A DNA stretch of 9,463 nt from Miltoncostaeaceae bacterium (GTDB lineage Bacteria; Actinomycetota; Thermoleophilia; Miltoncostaeales; Miltoncostaeaceae), in the NCBI GenBank assembly GCA_030598075.1, contig JAUVQP010000045.1, forward strand, positions 1-9,463, in the 5' to 3' direction. The notes under the pieces were generated by a model, which ran no database searches, was not told the DNA's origin, and worked only from the letters and a program-made list of their open reading frames with translations. This document shows positions 1-6,595 of this stretch, one piece after another; the first letter of the stretch is position 1; each line of letters starts with the position of its first letter. A program made the translations under genes and the position numbers.

Positions 1-1469
1 AGGACGGCAGCGAGAAGCCCAGCTATCAGGCGTTCCGGAAGCTCACGGGCGCCCGACCGGGCTCCCTCGGCTCGTAGCGATCCCTCCCCTCCCGGGCCGG
101 GCGCCGCCGCGCCGGCGCCCCTCGCTCGACGGCCGGCGAGGGACAGCAGGGCCAGTCCCAGCGCGCCCGCCGCGACCGACGCGGCCAGGATGCCGAGGCG
201 CGCAGCGTCTTCGAGGGCCGGGTCGTCGAACGCCAGGCCGGCGACGAACAGGGACACCGTGAAGCCGATTCCGGCCAGCGCGCCGGCGCCGATCAGATGT
301 CGCACGCCGACCCCGGCGGGCAGGCGCGCGGCGCGAACCGCCAGCGCGATGAGTGCTCCCAGCGTGATGCCGACCGTCTTTCCGATCAGCAGCCCCATCA
401 GGACGCCCACCGCCACGCCGTTCTCAAGGGCAGCGTCGATGGCGTCCGCGCTCAGGACGATGCCCGCGTTGGCGAGGGCGAAGATCGGGAGGATCACGAA
501 GCTGCTCCAGCGGTGCAGGGCGTGCTCGATGCGCGCCAGAGGCGAGATCGCCTCGGAGCTGAGCCACGCGAGCTCGCGCCAGTGGCGAGCATCCTCGTCC
601 GGCTCCTCCGGGTCGTCGACGGTCTCGTCGGCGATCCGGTGGGCCTCGGCGCTGACGACCGCGGGGTCCTGAAACGGCCGCGCGGGCGTCAGGAGACCCA
701 CCGCGACGCCGGCGACCGTGGCATGAACGCCGGACTCGAAGGCCATGAACCACGCGGCCACGCCCAGCGCGATGTAGAGCGTGAGCGAGCGGACGTGGAG
801 GCGCTGGAGAACGTATATCGCCGCGAGCGCGCCGGCGCCGCCCGCGAGCCAGCCGAGCTTGATCTGCTCCGTGTAGAAGACCGCGATCACGCCGATGGCG
901 AGGATGTCGTCGATCACGGCGACGCCGAGCAGGAACGCGACCAGCGCGGTGGGCACCCGTCGTCCCAGGACCGCGAGCGCCGCGAGCGCGAACGCGACGT
1001 CGGTGGCGATGGGGACGCCCCAACCCTCCGCGCCGACGCCGTCGGACGTCGCGATGAGGTAGATGATCGCGGGCAGCACCATGCCGCCGACCGCCGCGAA
1101 CGCGGGAAGTGCCGCCGCGCGGGGCGTGCTCAGCTCGCCCACGCTCAGCTCGCGCTTGATCTCCAGCCCGATGACCAGGAAGAAGATCGTCATCAGGCCT
1201 TCGTTGACGAGGTGCTGGAGGTCCTCGACCTCGACCCAGTCCCCCAGCCGCAGGGTGAGCTCGGTCGCCCAGAAGTCCGCGTAGCCGCCGGGGTCGACGT
1301 TGGCCCAGATCAGCGCCGCGATCGCCGCGGCCAGCAGCACAAGGCCGGCCGAGGCCTCCTGGTGCATGAACTCCTGCGCCGGCCGGACGACGAACCGCGG
1401 GACCATGGAGTCGGACGCCGCGAAGGTGCGTCGCGGCCCATCCGGTGGCCCTTGCCCTCGGCGCCTCAC
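1..1469 (-). CDS. nhaA: Na+/H+ antiporter NhaA, 3' end beyond the window
   Basis: NhaA is an inner-membrane antiporter that exchanges internal Na+ (or Li+) for external protons, supporting pH and sodium homeostasis. Numbering from GTG 1469, the frame shows the membrane start QEASAGLVLL...ALIWAN, then IATDVAFALA with D157, the paired aspartates of VIDDILAI (D187/D188) and the lysine of LLIGKTVGI (K364). These match E. coli D133, D163/D164 and K300, and the 30-residue spacing from the first Asp to the pair is identical. A hydrophilic acidic insert (ETVDDPEEPDED, about 280-295) lies in the loop before the second half; similar inserts are usual in actinobacterial NhaA. The core ends near residue 446, followed by an Ala/Gly/Arg-rich tail with no stop before the left edge. 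The start is uncertain. ATG 1406 has no ribosome site. GTG 1469 retains the family-like 'SDSMVPRFVVRPAQEF' leader and has TATCCT seven bases upstream, suggesting leaderless translation. Confidence 0.95.
   Translation of the reverse strand, partial: MRRRGQGPPDGPRRTFAASDSMVPRFVVRPAQEFMHQEASAGLVLLAAAIAALIWANVDPGGYADFWATELTLRLGDWVEVEDLQHLVNEGLMTIFFLVIGLEIKRELSVGELSTPRAAALPAFAAVGGMVLPAIIYLIATSDGVGAEGWGVPIATDVAFALAALAVLGRRVPTALVAFLLGVAVIDDILAIGVIAVFYTEQIKLGWLAGGAGALAAIYVLQRLHVRSLTLYIALGVAAWFMAFESGVHATVAGVAVGLLTPARPFQDPAVVSAEAHRIADETVDDPEEPDEDARHWRELAWLSSEAISPLARIEHALHRWSSFVILPIFALANAGIVLSADAIDAALENGVAVGVLMGLLIGKTVGITLGALIALAVRAARLPAGVGVRHLIGAGALAGIGFTVSLFVAGLAFDDPALEDAARLGILAASVAAGALGLALLSLAGRRARGAGAAAPGPGGEGSLRAEGARSGARELPERLIAGLLAAV
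3..77 (+). CDS. C-terminal fragment of an unidentified protein, possibly a secreted glycoside hydrolase
   Basis: The frame from position 3 reads DGSEKPSYQAFRKLTG..., 24 codons ending at TAG (75-77). Nearly all codons end in G or C, as in the other genes of this window. The same DNA read as the antisense nhaA tail has many more A/T-ending codons (ctt, gaa, ata, gct). The pattern 'G(S)xKP(S/A)YxAFR' close to a C-terminus is common in secreted glycoside hydrolases and related beta-barrel enzymes; that family resemblance is from memory, and so little is visible that the function is a guess. The gene enters from the left of the window and converges on nhaA, whose open frame overlaps it on the other strand. 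Confidence 0.45.
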   Translation, partial: DGSEKPSYQAFRKLTGARPGSLGS

Positions 1470-1476
1470 CGGCGGG

Positions 1477-1482
1477 AGGATA
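1477..1482 (-). promoter_or_regulatory. Candidate -10 element TATCCT of a leaderless nhaA transcript
   Basis: On the minus strand TATCCT lies seven bases before GTG 1469, the spacing expected if transcription starts at or next to the start codon. No Shine-Dalgarno sequence precedes either candidate nhaA start, and I see no convincing -35 hexamer. It sits in the short gap after the protease stop codon. Weak motif; supported mainly by position. Confidence 0.3.
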
Positions 1483-1509
1483 GCCGCGGCGAGCCCGCCC
1501 TCGGTGATC

Positions 1510-3816
1510 CTAGCCGCGAACCCGAACGACCCGCACGATCGGTGGGCTCGACCGCCGCCGCCCGACGGCTCTCAGCTCCACGCGGTAGAGGCCAGGCGTC
1601 AGCCTCCGCGTGGGGAGCCGCAGCGAGAAGCCGCCCCGCCGACGGCGCCCGGTGGCCCGCCGGGCGGGGGATCCCGCCCGGCGCTCGGAGGCAGAGGCTC
1701 CCGCCTCGCTCGGCGCCAGGCTGGCGATCGGCCGGAGAACCGCGCGAAGGCCCGCCGGGCGCAGCAGGCGCCCCGACACGCTCACCCAGCCCCGCCGCGC
1801 GGTGGCTCTTCGCGCGCTGACCCGCAGCCGGCGAATCGGGGTCGTGACCGTCGGGACGAAGGTGCGGGTGGCCCGGGCGTGGTTGCCGGCGGCATCGGCG
1901 ACGTCCACCCGGATGCGCCGTCGCCCGGCCTCGGCGAAGCGCACGTGGGCCCGCGAGCCCGTCTTGCGGACGCCGCGTCCGAGGCCCCAGCGGGCGCGTC
2001 CCATCCGGACCGCGGAGAGGTCGTCGTCCGTGACCGCCATGAACGTCGCCCGATCGCCGGCGCGGCGCCAGACGATGCGCACCTCGGGCCGTGTGCGATC
2101 CACGGTCAGCCGATGGACGGCCGGTGTGGGGTCCAGGGGCCCCGACGCCGAGATGGCTTGGAACTCCACCCGGTGATGGCCCTCTGAACGAATCGGCACG
2201 GCGACCACCGGTCCGGTGACCGCGGGGCTCCACGGGCCGCGGTCGACGCGATAGCGGACCTGGCCGGCCCGCTCGACCGCCACGCCGTAGGTCGGCGCCC
2301 GAGCGCGCGTGGCGCTCGCCGGCGTGTGCACGAGCGTGGTCTCCGGCGCGGGGCCGGCGGCGGCGGCCAGTGCACCGAGGGCGTCGACGCGCCCGTAGCC
2401 GGCGTCGGGGTCGGCGCCGGGCGCTCCCACATCCTGGGCGGTTGACCGCAGGATGTGGGCGATGGCGTCCGGCGACAGGTTGGGCGATGCCTCCCGCATC
2501 AGGGCGACCACCCCGGCGACGTGCGGCGAGGCCATGGAGGTTCCGGTGAAGGTCAGGAAGCCACCGGGCGCTGCGCCGGCGATTCCGACTCCCGGAGCGG
2601 CCAGATCGGGCTTCGTCAGGGGCGTGCCCGCGGCCGGTCCGAGCTCGTCGATGTTCTGCCAGACGATCGGTCCGCGGGCGGAGAACGATGGCACCTCGCC
2701 CGACTCCGCGAGCGCGCCCACGGCGATCGCCTCGGGGTAGCTGGCCGGGCTGCCGACGCTCGACGCCCCCGGTCCCGTGTTGCCCACGGCGAACACGGGC
2801 ACGATCCCGAGCTCTGTCCACCTGCGGATCATCTGCCGGAACCAGGGGTCGTTGGGGCCCGAGGCGGACCACGAGTTGTTGATGACGTCCGGCTGGTCGT
2901 GCGTCGAGGGATCGCCGTCCGGATCGGTCATCCACTGCGCCGCGGCGAGGAGCGTGCTGCCGCTTCCGGCGCCGTTCCCGTCCATGGCTTTGGCGACGAC
3001 GGCCCGGGCCCGGGGCGCGACGCCGATGGGCGCGCCGTCGGCGGTGGCGGCGCCGATGATCGTGCCGAGCGTGTGGGTGCCGTGGCCGTTGTCGTCGTAC
3101 GGCTCCCCGCGACCGCTCACGAAGTCGCGAAAGACGGTCACTCGGCCGGCGAGCAGCGGGTGGGATGCGTCCACGCCCGTGTCGATGGAGCCGACGACCA
3201 CCCCCTCGCCGCTGGTTCCGGACGCAGCGCGCGCCCGCGGCACGCCGATCGCCGCGAGCCCCCAATTCCCTCGCCCGGGCGACGCGTCGGGGACGGCGCT
3301 CTCGCCGGCGTCGAGAGTCCTGACGGGCGGATCGAGGTCCACGGCGCTCACGTCCGGGTCCGCCGCCAAGGCCTCGATCTCCTCGGGCGTCGCCCGGAGG
3401 GCGTGGGCGTTGACGAGCCAGAAGTGGCGGGTCGGCCGGTGGACGGAGTCCTCGATGTCGTCTCGTGAACGGGCCGCCACGCGCCGCAGCGCCAGCAGCA
3501 GAGCGCCGGGCCGGCCCTCGTAGCTCCCGGCGTCAAGCTGATCGCGCAGGCCGACGATGACCGGAAGCCGCTCGTCGGGCGATGCCGTCTCGAGCCGCTC
3601 GGCCAGCGTGGGAGACACGGCGCCCAAGGCGCCGCTCGCGAGCGCCGCGCCCGCGGCGAAGGCGGTGACGAGGGCGACGACAGTACGGCGCCCCTGCCGG
3701 GCCCTCGGGCGTGTGGTGCCCGAGATGGGGGCTCCCCGTGCGCGATGGTCGATGCGGCGGACGTATCGACCCCGGCCGGGAGCTCTTGACGTGCCCGCCA
3801 CACCGGCTCCACCCAT
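1510..3816 (-). CDS. Secreted subtilisin-family (S8) serine protease, bacillopeptidase F-like
   Basis: This is an extracellular endopeptidase made as a zymogen. Numbering from ATG 3816, an Arg-rich n-region and hydrophobic stretch (RRTVVALVTAFAAGAALA, 43-60, twin Arg) form a Sec or possibly Tat signal. An I9-like propeptide follows (about 83-165), then the catalytic domain (about 185-485) with D212 in IDTG, H245 in GHGTH, oxyanion N346 in AVGN and S427 in GTSMASPH, so the triad is intact. The pro-region phrase 'FWLVNAHALRATPEEIEAL' and the catalytic 'DVINNSWS...W...LGIVPVFAVGN' are typical of bacillopeptidase F-type S8 enzymes. The C-terminal ~280 residues look like Ig-like beta domains (DVADAAGNHA near 640), ending in a very Arg-rich segment with no LPXTG or transmembrane anchor. 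ATG 3816 has no ribosome site. GTG 3801 is preceded by GGTGGAG at a 5-base spacing and may be the true start. The gene is divergent from the zinc-ribbon/PAS gene. Confidence 0.93.
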   Translation of the reverse strand: MGGAGVAGTSRAPGRGRYVRRIDHRARGAPISGTTRPRARQGRRTVVALVTAFAAGAALASGALGAVSPTLAERLETASPDERLPVIVGLRDQLDAGSYEGRPGALLLALRRVAARSRDDIEDSVHRPTRHFWLVNAHALRATPEEIEALAADPDVSAVDLDPPVRTLDAGESAVPDASPGRGNWGLAAIGVPRARAASGTSGEGVVVGSIDTGVDASHPLLAGRVTVFRDFVSGRGEPYDDNGHGTHTLGTIIGAATADGAPIGVAPRARAVVAKAMDGNGAGSGSTLLAAAQWMTDPDGDPSTHDQPDVINNSWSASGPNDPWFRQMIRRWTELGIVPVFAVGNTGPGASSVGSPASYPEAIAVGALAESGEVPSFSARGPIVWQNIDELGPAAGTPLTKPDLAAPGVGIAGAAPGGFLTFTGTSMASPHVAGVVALMREASPNLSPDAIAHILRSTAQDVGAPGADPDAGYGRVDALGALAAAAGPAPETTLVHTPASATRARAPTYGVAVERAGQVRYRVDRGPWSPAVTGPVVAVPIRSEGHHRVEFQAISASGPLDPTPAVHRLTVDRTRPEVRIVWRRAGDRATFMAVTDDDLSAVRMGRARWGLGRGVRKTGSRAHVRFAEAGRRRIRVDVADAAGNHARATRTFVPTVTTPIRRLRVSARRATARRGWVSVSGRLLRPAGLRAVLRPIASLAPSEAGASASERRAGSPARRATGRRRRGGFSLRLPTRRLTPGLYRVELRAVGRRRSSPPIVRVVRVRG

Positions 3817-3826
3817 GGGGCGCAGC

Positions 3827-3832
3827 TACAAT
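3827..3832 (+). promoter_or_regulatory. Candidate -10 element TACAAT of a leaderless transcript
   Basis: TACAAT differs from TATAAT by one base and is conspicuous in GC-rich surroundings. It ends eight bases before ATG 3841. That gene has no Shine-Dalgarno sequence, so transcription probably starts at or just before the ATG. There is no matching -35 hexamer at 16-18 bases; TTGACG at 3786-3791 is too far upstream (35-base spacer). The box lies inside the 24-39 bp divergent gap with the S8 protease gene. Confidence 0.45.
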
Positions 3833-3840
3833 GACGAGCG

Positions 3841-4281
3841 ATGCCGATCTTCCTCTGCCCCCGATGCGCGTATAGGGAGCGCAGCTCCGATCGCAATGTG
3901 CGGCACCAGCCGCGGGGCTGCTCGCGCTGCGGCTTCGGGTTCGCGTTCGAGCTGCTCGAGGACTACTACGCGGGACCGAAGACCGCCCTCATCGTCTGCG
4001 ACCAGGACCGGCGCATCCTCGCCGGGGGCCACGCGTCATTCGCCGTCACGGGGTACCGGGAGGAGGACCTCATCGGCCACGAGGTGGCCGAGCGCCTTCA
4101 GATGAGGGGCTTTCCGAACGGCGACCCCGCCGCCACCGCGCTCGAGTGGGGGGTGCGTCAGCTGGACGTCGAGTGCACCTTTCGCCCGAAGGGGGTCGAC
4201 GAGGATCGCACGGCGAGGGCGGACTTCTTTCCGGCGTACGACGACGACGGCGGCCTGCTCGTCGCGCTCACCCCCCGGTAG
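3841..4281 (+). CDS. Small zinc-ribbon plus PAS-like protein
   Basis: A 146-residue protein with no signal peptide. The N-terminus holds two CxxC knuckles, CPRC (6-9) and CSRC (27-30), separated by a short basic stretch, which is the layout of a zinc ribbon. Residues about 46-146 resemble a PAS fold: 'TALIVCDQDRRILAGGHASFAVTGYREEDLIGHEVAERL' follows the PAS pattern of an opening beta strand, a D-x-x-x-x-I turn, a helix with 'TGY..EDLIG', and a closing strand (DGGLLVALTPR). No kinase, GGDEF or DNA-binding domain follows, so any signalling would need a partner. C53 in the first PAS strand is the only cysteine near a possible ligand pocket. The gene is probably leaderless and stands 22 bp before the aldo/keto reductase on the same strand, so the two are likely cotranscribed. 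Family name not recognised; zinc and PAS assignments are by pattern only. Confidence 0.8.
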   Translation: MPIFLCPRCAYRERSSDRNVRHQPRGCSRCGFGFAFELLEDYYAGPKTALIVCDQDRRILAGGHASFAVTGYREEDLIGHEVAERLQMRGFPNGDPAATALEWGVRQLDVECTFRPKGVDEDRTARADFFPAYDDDGGLLVALTPR

Positions 4282-4291
4282 GACGGGAGAC

Positions 4292-4300
4292 GAGGAGGAG
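4292..4300 (+). promoter_or_regulatory. Strong ribosome binding site (GAGGAGGAG)
   Basis: GAGGAGGAG contains AGGAGG (4293-4298) five bases before ATG 4304. It is the strongest Shine-Dalgarno in the window and fixes the aldo/keto reductase start. The upstream gene has none. Confidence 0.85.
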
Positions 4301-4303
4301 CAC

Positions 4304-5302
4304 ATGGAACGTCGTAGCCTCGGATCGACCGGAATCGAGCTGACGGTCGTCGGTCTCGGCACCTGGCAGTGGGGCGGGCTCTGGGGGGGCGCCGATGACG
4401 CCGACTCGCTCGCGGCGGCGCACGCGGCCCTCGATGCGGGGATCAACTGGATCGACACCGCCGACATCTACGGTCAGGGGCGGGCCGAGGAGGTCCTGGC
4501 CCTGTTGTTGGCCGAGCGCCGCGACGAGGTCATCGTCTCGACCAAGGGCGGCGTCGCCTGGACCTCCGAGCCCGAGTTCCGCATCTGGCGGGCCACCGAC
4601 GGGGCGTACCTGCGCGGGGCGCTCGAGGCGTCGCTGACGCGCCTGGGCCTGGAGGCGGTCGACATCTACCACGTGCACTGGCCGGTCAGCCGGGGAGACC
4701 CGGCGGACACCATGGGCACCCTGCTCGATCTGAAGCGCGAGGGGAAGATCCGCGCCGTCGCCGTGTCGAACTACGAGCTCGCCCACCTCGAGGCGGCGGG
4801 CGCGGTGGGCCAGATCGATGCCTACCAGCCGGGCTACCACCTGATGCGGCGCGACGTCGAGGACGGCGAGCTCCCGTGGTGCGCCCGGAACGACGTTGGG
4901 GTTCTCGCCTACGGGCCGCTCGCACACGGGCTTTTCGGCGGGGCGATGACCGCCCAGACGACCTTTCCGGAGAACGACTGGCGGGCGAGCAGCGACCTGT
5001 TCATCGACGACGCCTTCTCGGAGCGCATCGCGGTGGTCGAGGAACTGGGCCAGATCGCCGCCGAGGCCGGCCGGGCGGGGGGAGTGGCCGAGCTGGCCGT
5101 CGCCTGGGTGCTGCGCCGGCCCGAGGTGACCTCGGCGATCATCGGCGGTCGCAACGCCGAGCAGGCGAGGGGCGCGGCCGCGCTCGCCCGAGCGCCGCTC
5201 GCGCGCGATGAGGACGACGCCATCGCGTCCGTCCTGGCGCGCCACCCGTCGACCAGCCGTCACTACGGGCACGGCGAGCCGCCCGACCCCACCGCCGAGT
5301 AG
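4304..5302 (+). CDS. Aldo/keto reductase, NADPH-dependent family
   Basis: A cytosolic (alpha/beta)8-barrel oxidoreductase that would reduce aldehydes or ketones with NAD(P)H; the substrate cannot be read from sequence. The catalytic tetrad is complete: D51 and Y56 in IDTADIYGQG, K81 in VSTKGG and H125 in YHVHWP. The N-terminus (RRSLGSTGIELTVVGLGTWQWGG) and the C-terminal cofactor segment (AVAWVLRRPEVTSAIIGGRNAEQ, about 265-286) are standard for the general aldo/keto reductase family. The 332-residue length is normal. The region 'LGPLAHGLFGG'-like loop (about 201-213) and the WRATDGAYLRGALEASL stretch are similar to the stress-type or l-glyceraldehyde 3-phosphate reductase branches, but I would not assign a subfamily. 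It follows the zinc-ribbon/PAS gene by 22 bp with its own strong ribosome site, and is followed by a 124-bp gap. Confidence 0.94.
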   Translation: MERRSLGSTGIELTVVGLGTWQWGGLWGGADDADSLAAAHAALDAGINWIDTADIYGQGRAEEVLALLLAERRDEVIVSTKGGVAWTSEPEFRIWRATDGAYLRGALEASLTRLGLEAVDIYHVHWPVSRGDPADTMGTLLDLKREGKIRAVAVSNYELAHLEAAGAVGQIDAYQPGYHLMRRDVEDGELPWCARNDVGVLAYGPLAHGLFGGAMTAQTTFPENDWRASSDLFIDDAFSERIAVVEELGQIAAEAGRAGGVAELAVAWVLRRPEVTSAIIGGRNAEQARGAAALARAPLARDEDDAIASVLARHPSTSRHYGHGEPPDPTAE

Positions 5303-5426
5303 CGGACGCTCGACCCTCGAGGCGGACCGCGTTGAGCGCCTTCAGGCCCATGGCCCGGCCGTCTCCCTCGGCGTCGAGCCCCATCGGTCCCCGGCGGGGT
5401 AAGGAGGCCATCGAGATCGGGTTGTC

Positions 5427-6341
5427 GTGGTGGCCAAGGGGCACGTGTTGAGGGTCGTGGTCGTGGGCGCGTCGGGGCTGATCGGCCGCCGCGTCGTCGC
5501 CGGGCTCGTGGCGCGCGGAGACGACGTCGTCGCGGTCTCCCGATCGGGTGCCGAGGTCGAGGGTGTCGGCGGCGCGCGTTGGGCCGGACCGAGCGAGCCG
5601 TTGCCCGACGGCCTGCTCGACGGCGCCGACGCGGTCATCAATCTGGCGGGCGCCCCCCTGGCCGGAAGGCGCTGGACGGACGCGTACAGGGTCGAGATTC
5701 GCGAGAGCCGCATCGACCTGACCCGCGCGCTGGTCGCCGCCATGCCGCGGGACGGGTTCGCCGGCGCCTTCCTGTCGGCCAGCGCGGTGGGCATCTACGT
5801 CGATCGCGACGAGGAGCTCGACGAGACCTCGGCGCCGGGCGACGGCTACGTCGCGGAGCTCTGCCAGGACTGGGAAGCAGAGGCCGAGCGCGCCTCCCCC
5901 CAGGGCATCCGGGTCGTCCTGTTGCGGTCCGGCCTGGTCTTGGCGGACGAAGGCCCGCTGTTTCCGCGAATGGTGTCCCTCGCGCGCTGGTTCCTGGGCG
6001 GTTCCCTGGGCGGCGGGCGGCAGTGGTTTCCGTGGATCCACGTCGCGGACGAGGTCGGCCTGATCCTCTGGGCGCTCGACGGCGACCTGGCTGGTCCGCT
6101 CAACCTGACCGCGCCGGGAGCGGTTCGCCAGCGGGAGTTCGCAGCGGCCCTTCGACGGGAGCTGGGTCGGACGGTTGGATGTCCGACGCCGCGCATCGCG
6201 CTTCGCCTGGTGCTCGGCGAGGCGGCCCACGTGGCGCTCGAGGGGCAGCGGCCCGCGCCGCGCGCGGCGCTGGACGGGGGCTACGCGTTCCGGTTCCCGG
6301 AGCTTGGGCCCGCCCTTCGCGATCTTCGCGGCGGCGCGTAG
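5427..6341 (+). CDS. TIGR01777-type NAD(P)-binding epimerase-like protein (YfcH-like)
   Basis: An extended short-chain dehydrogenase-like protein of the TIGR01777/YfcH group, whose substrate is generally unknown. The Rossmann motif GASGLIG is at 14-20. Family signatures follow in order: 'DAVINLAGAPLAGRRWT', 'SRIDLTRALV', 'SASAVGIY', 'DWEAEAERA', 'RVVLLRSGLVL', 'WIHVADEV', 'GPLNLTAPGAV' and a C-terminal 'LEGQRPAPRAAL..GYAFRFPEL'. The length matches the family. The canonical SDR Tyr-x-x-x-Lys is not evident, which is normal for this group. GTG codons occur at 5427, 5430 and 5445; GTG 5445 has AAGGGG (5435-5440) four bases upstream and leaves a short N-terminus before the Rossmann strand, so it is the likeliest real start. 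AAGGAGG at 5401-5407 is 19 bases from GTG 5427, too far to serve it well. The 124-bp gap before the gene holds no recognisable gene or promoter. Confidence 0.92.
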   Translation: MVAKGHVLRVVVVGASGLIGRRVVAGLVARGDDVVAVSRSGAEVEGVGGARWAGPSEPLPDGLLDGADAVINLAGAPLAGRRWTDAYRVEIRESRIDLTRALVAAMPRDGFAGAFLSASAVGIYVDRDEELDETSAPGDGYVAELCQDWEAEAERASPQGIRVVLLRSGLVLADEGPLFPRMVSLARWFLGGSLGGGRQWFPWIHVADEVGLILWALDGDLAGPLNLTAPGAVRQREFAAALRRELGRTVGCPTPRIALRLVLGEAAHVALEGQRPAPRAALDGGYAFRFPELGPALRDLRGGA

Positions 6342-6427
6342 GACGTACCGGTCGGCGCCGACTCCCCGCGTCCTGGCCTCGCTCGATTCTCTCGGGCCGT
6401 CGGCCGCGTCCGGTTGTGAGACGGGCA

Positions 6428-6453
6428 CTAGTGCCGTGTCAGGGAACCATGGC
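6428..6453 (+). repeat. Left terminal inverted repeat
   Basis: It pairs with 6570-6595. The first 16 bases are identical to the inverted right end; mismatches occur at repeat positions 17 (G versus A) and 24 (G versus T). With the preceding GG-CA it forms the 12-bp palindrome GGCACTAGTGCC at 6424-6435, so the outermost bases also pair with the left flank. Confidence 0.85.
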
Positions 6454-6493
6454 GTGTTCTGGCCGCGAGAACCCCGCGGGGCAAGGACGCAGC

Positions 6494-6525
6494 GTCATGG
6501 CCATGGTTGAGCCCATGGCGATGAC
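6494..6525. repeat. Central hairpin of the MITE-like element
   Basis: GTCATGGCCATGG (6494-6506) is followed after a 6-base loop by CCATGGCGATGAC (6513-6525). The arms pair at 12 of 13 positions. Its centre (6509.5) is within two bases of the element's centre (6511.5), consistent with an element that is palindromic overall. Confidence 0.7.
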
Positions 6526-6569
6526 CGAGGACACCGCATCCGCGATGGTTTGCAGCGAGGAAGAGCGGG

Positions 6570-6595
6570 GCAATGGTTTCCTGACACGGCACTAG
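6570..6595 (-). repeat. Right terminal inverted repeat
   Basis: This is the inverted copy of 6428-6453 (24/26). Its outer four bases CTAG include the stop codon of the leftward 87-residue gene (bases 6592-6594 read TAG on the minus strand). Confidence 0.85.

Larger units (their letters stand above)
6428..6595. mobile_element. MITE-like non-autonomous element with 26-bp terminal inverted repeats
   Basis: This 168-bp unit begins CTAGTGCCGTGTCAGG and ends with the inverted copy. The two ends match at 24 of 26 positions. Both ends carry CTAG, which may be a 4-bp target duplication or, since CTAG is palindromic, part of the repeat; the TA inside it would also fit a TA-duplicating transposase. IS5-type elements (YTAR targets) and IS630/Tc1-type elements (TA) are both possible donors. 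A central hairpin (6494-6525) is nearly centred on the element, and the intervening arms keep patchy complementarity, so a single strand could fold into one long imperfect stem. There is no room for a transposase. It lies between convergent genes, a typical neutral site, where it could also act as a bidirectional terminator. No second copy is in the window, so mobility is inferred from structure alone. Confidence 0.75.

Noticed and set aside
297..1820. Long + strand open frame of 507 codons antisense to nhaA and the protease end
   Set aside because: The product is a low-complexity Arg/Asp/Glu/His mixture with no fold-like pattern, and it crosses two well-supported genes on the other strand; it is a GC-driven antisense shadow.
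1466..3265. Second minus-strand frame of 599 codons within the protease gene
   Set aside because: An alternative frame of the S8 gene rich in Arg and Gly; the other frame has the complete catalytic triad.
3786..3791. TTGACG as the -35 box for the TACAAT element
   Set aside because: The spacer would be 35 bases, about twice what sigma-70-type promoters allow.
5303..5426. Possible promoter or small gene in the gap after the aldo/keto reductase
   Set aside because: TTGAGC at 5332-5337 has no -10 partner at 16-18 bases, and no frame here has both a ribosome site and a credible protein.
6351..6362. 12-bp palindrome GTCGGCGCCGAC ten bases after the epimerase-like gene
   Set aside because: As a terminator it would have a short stem, almost no loop and no T-run; such palindromes are expected by chance at this GC content.
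5139..6428. Minus-strand frame of 429 codons opposite the TIGR01777-type gene
   Set aside because: It runs through the aldo/keto reductase and the epimerase-like gene antisense and has no recognisable motif; only the part in the 5303-5426 gap is free, and it shows no start with a ribosome site or family resemblance.
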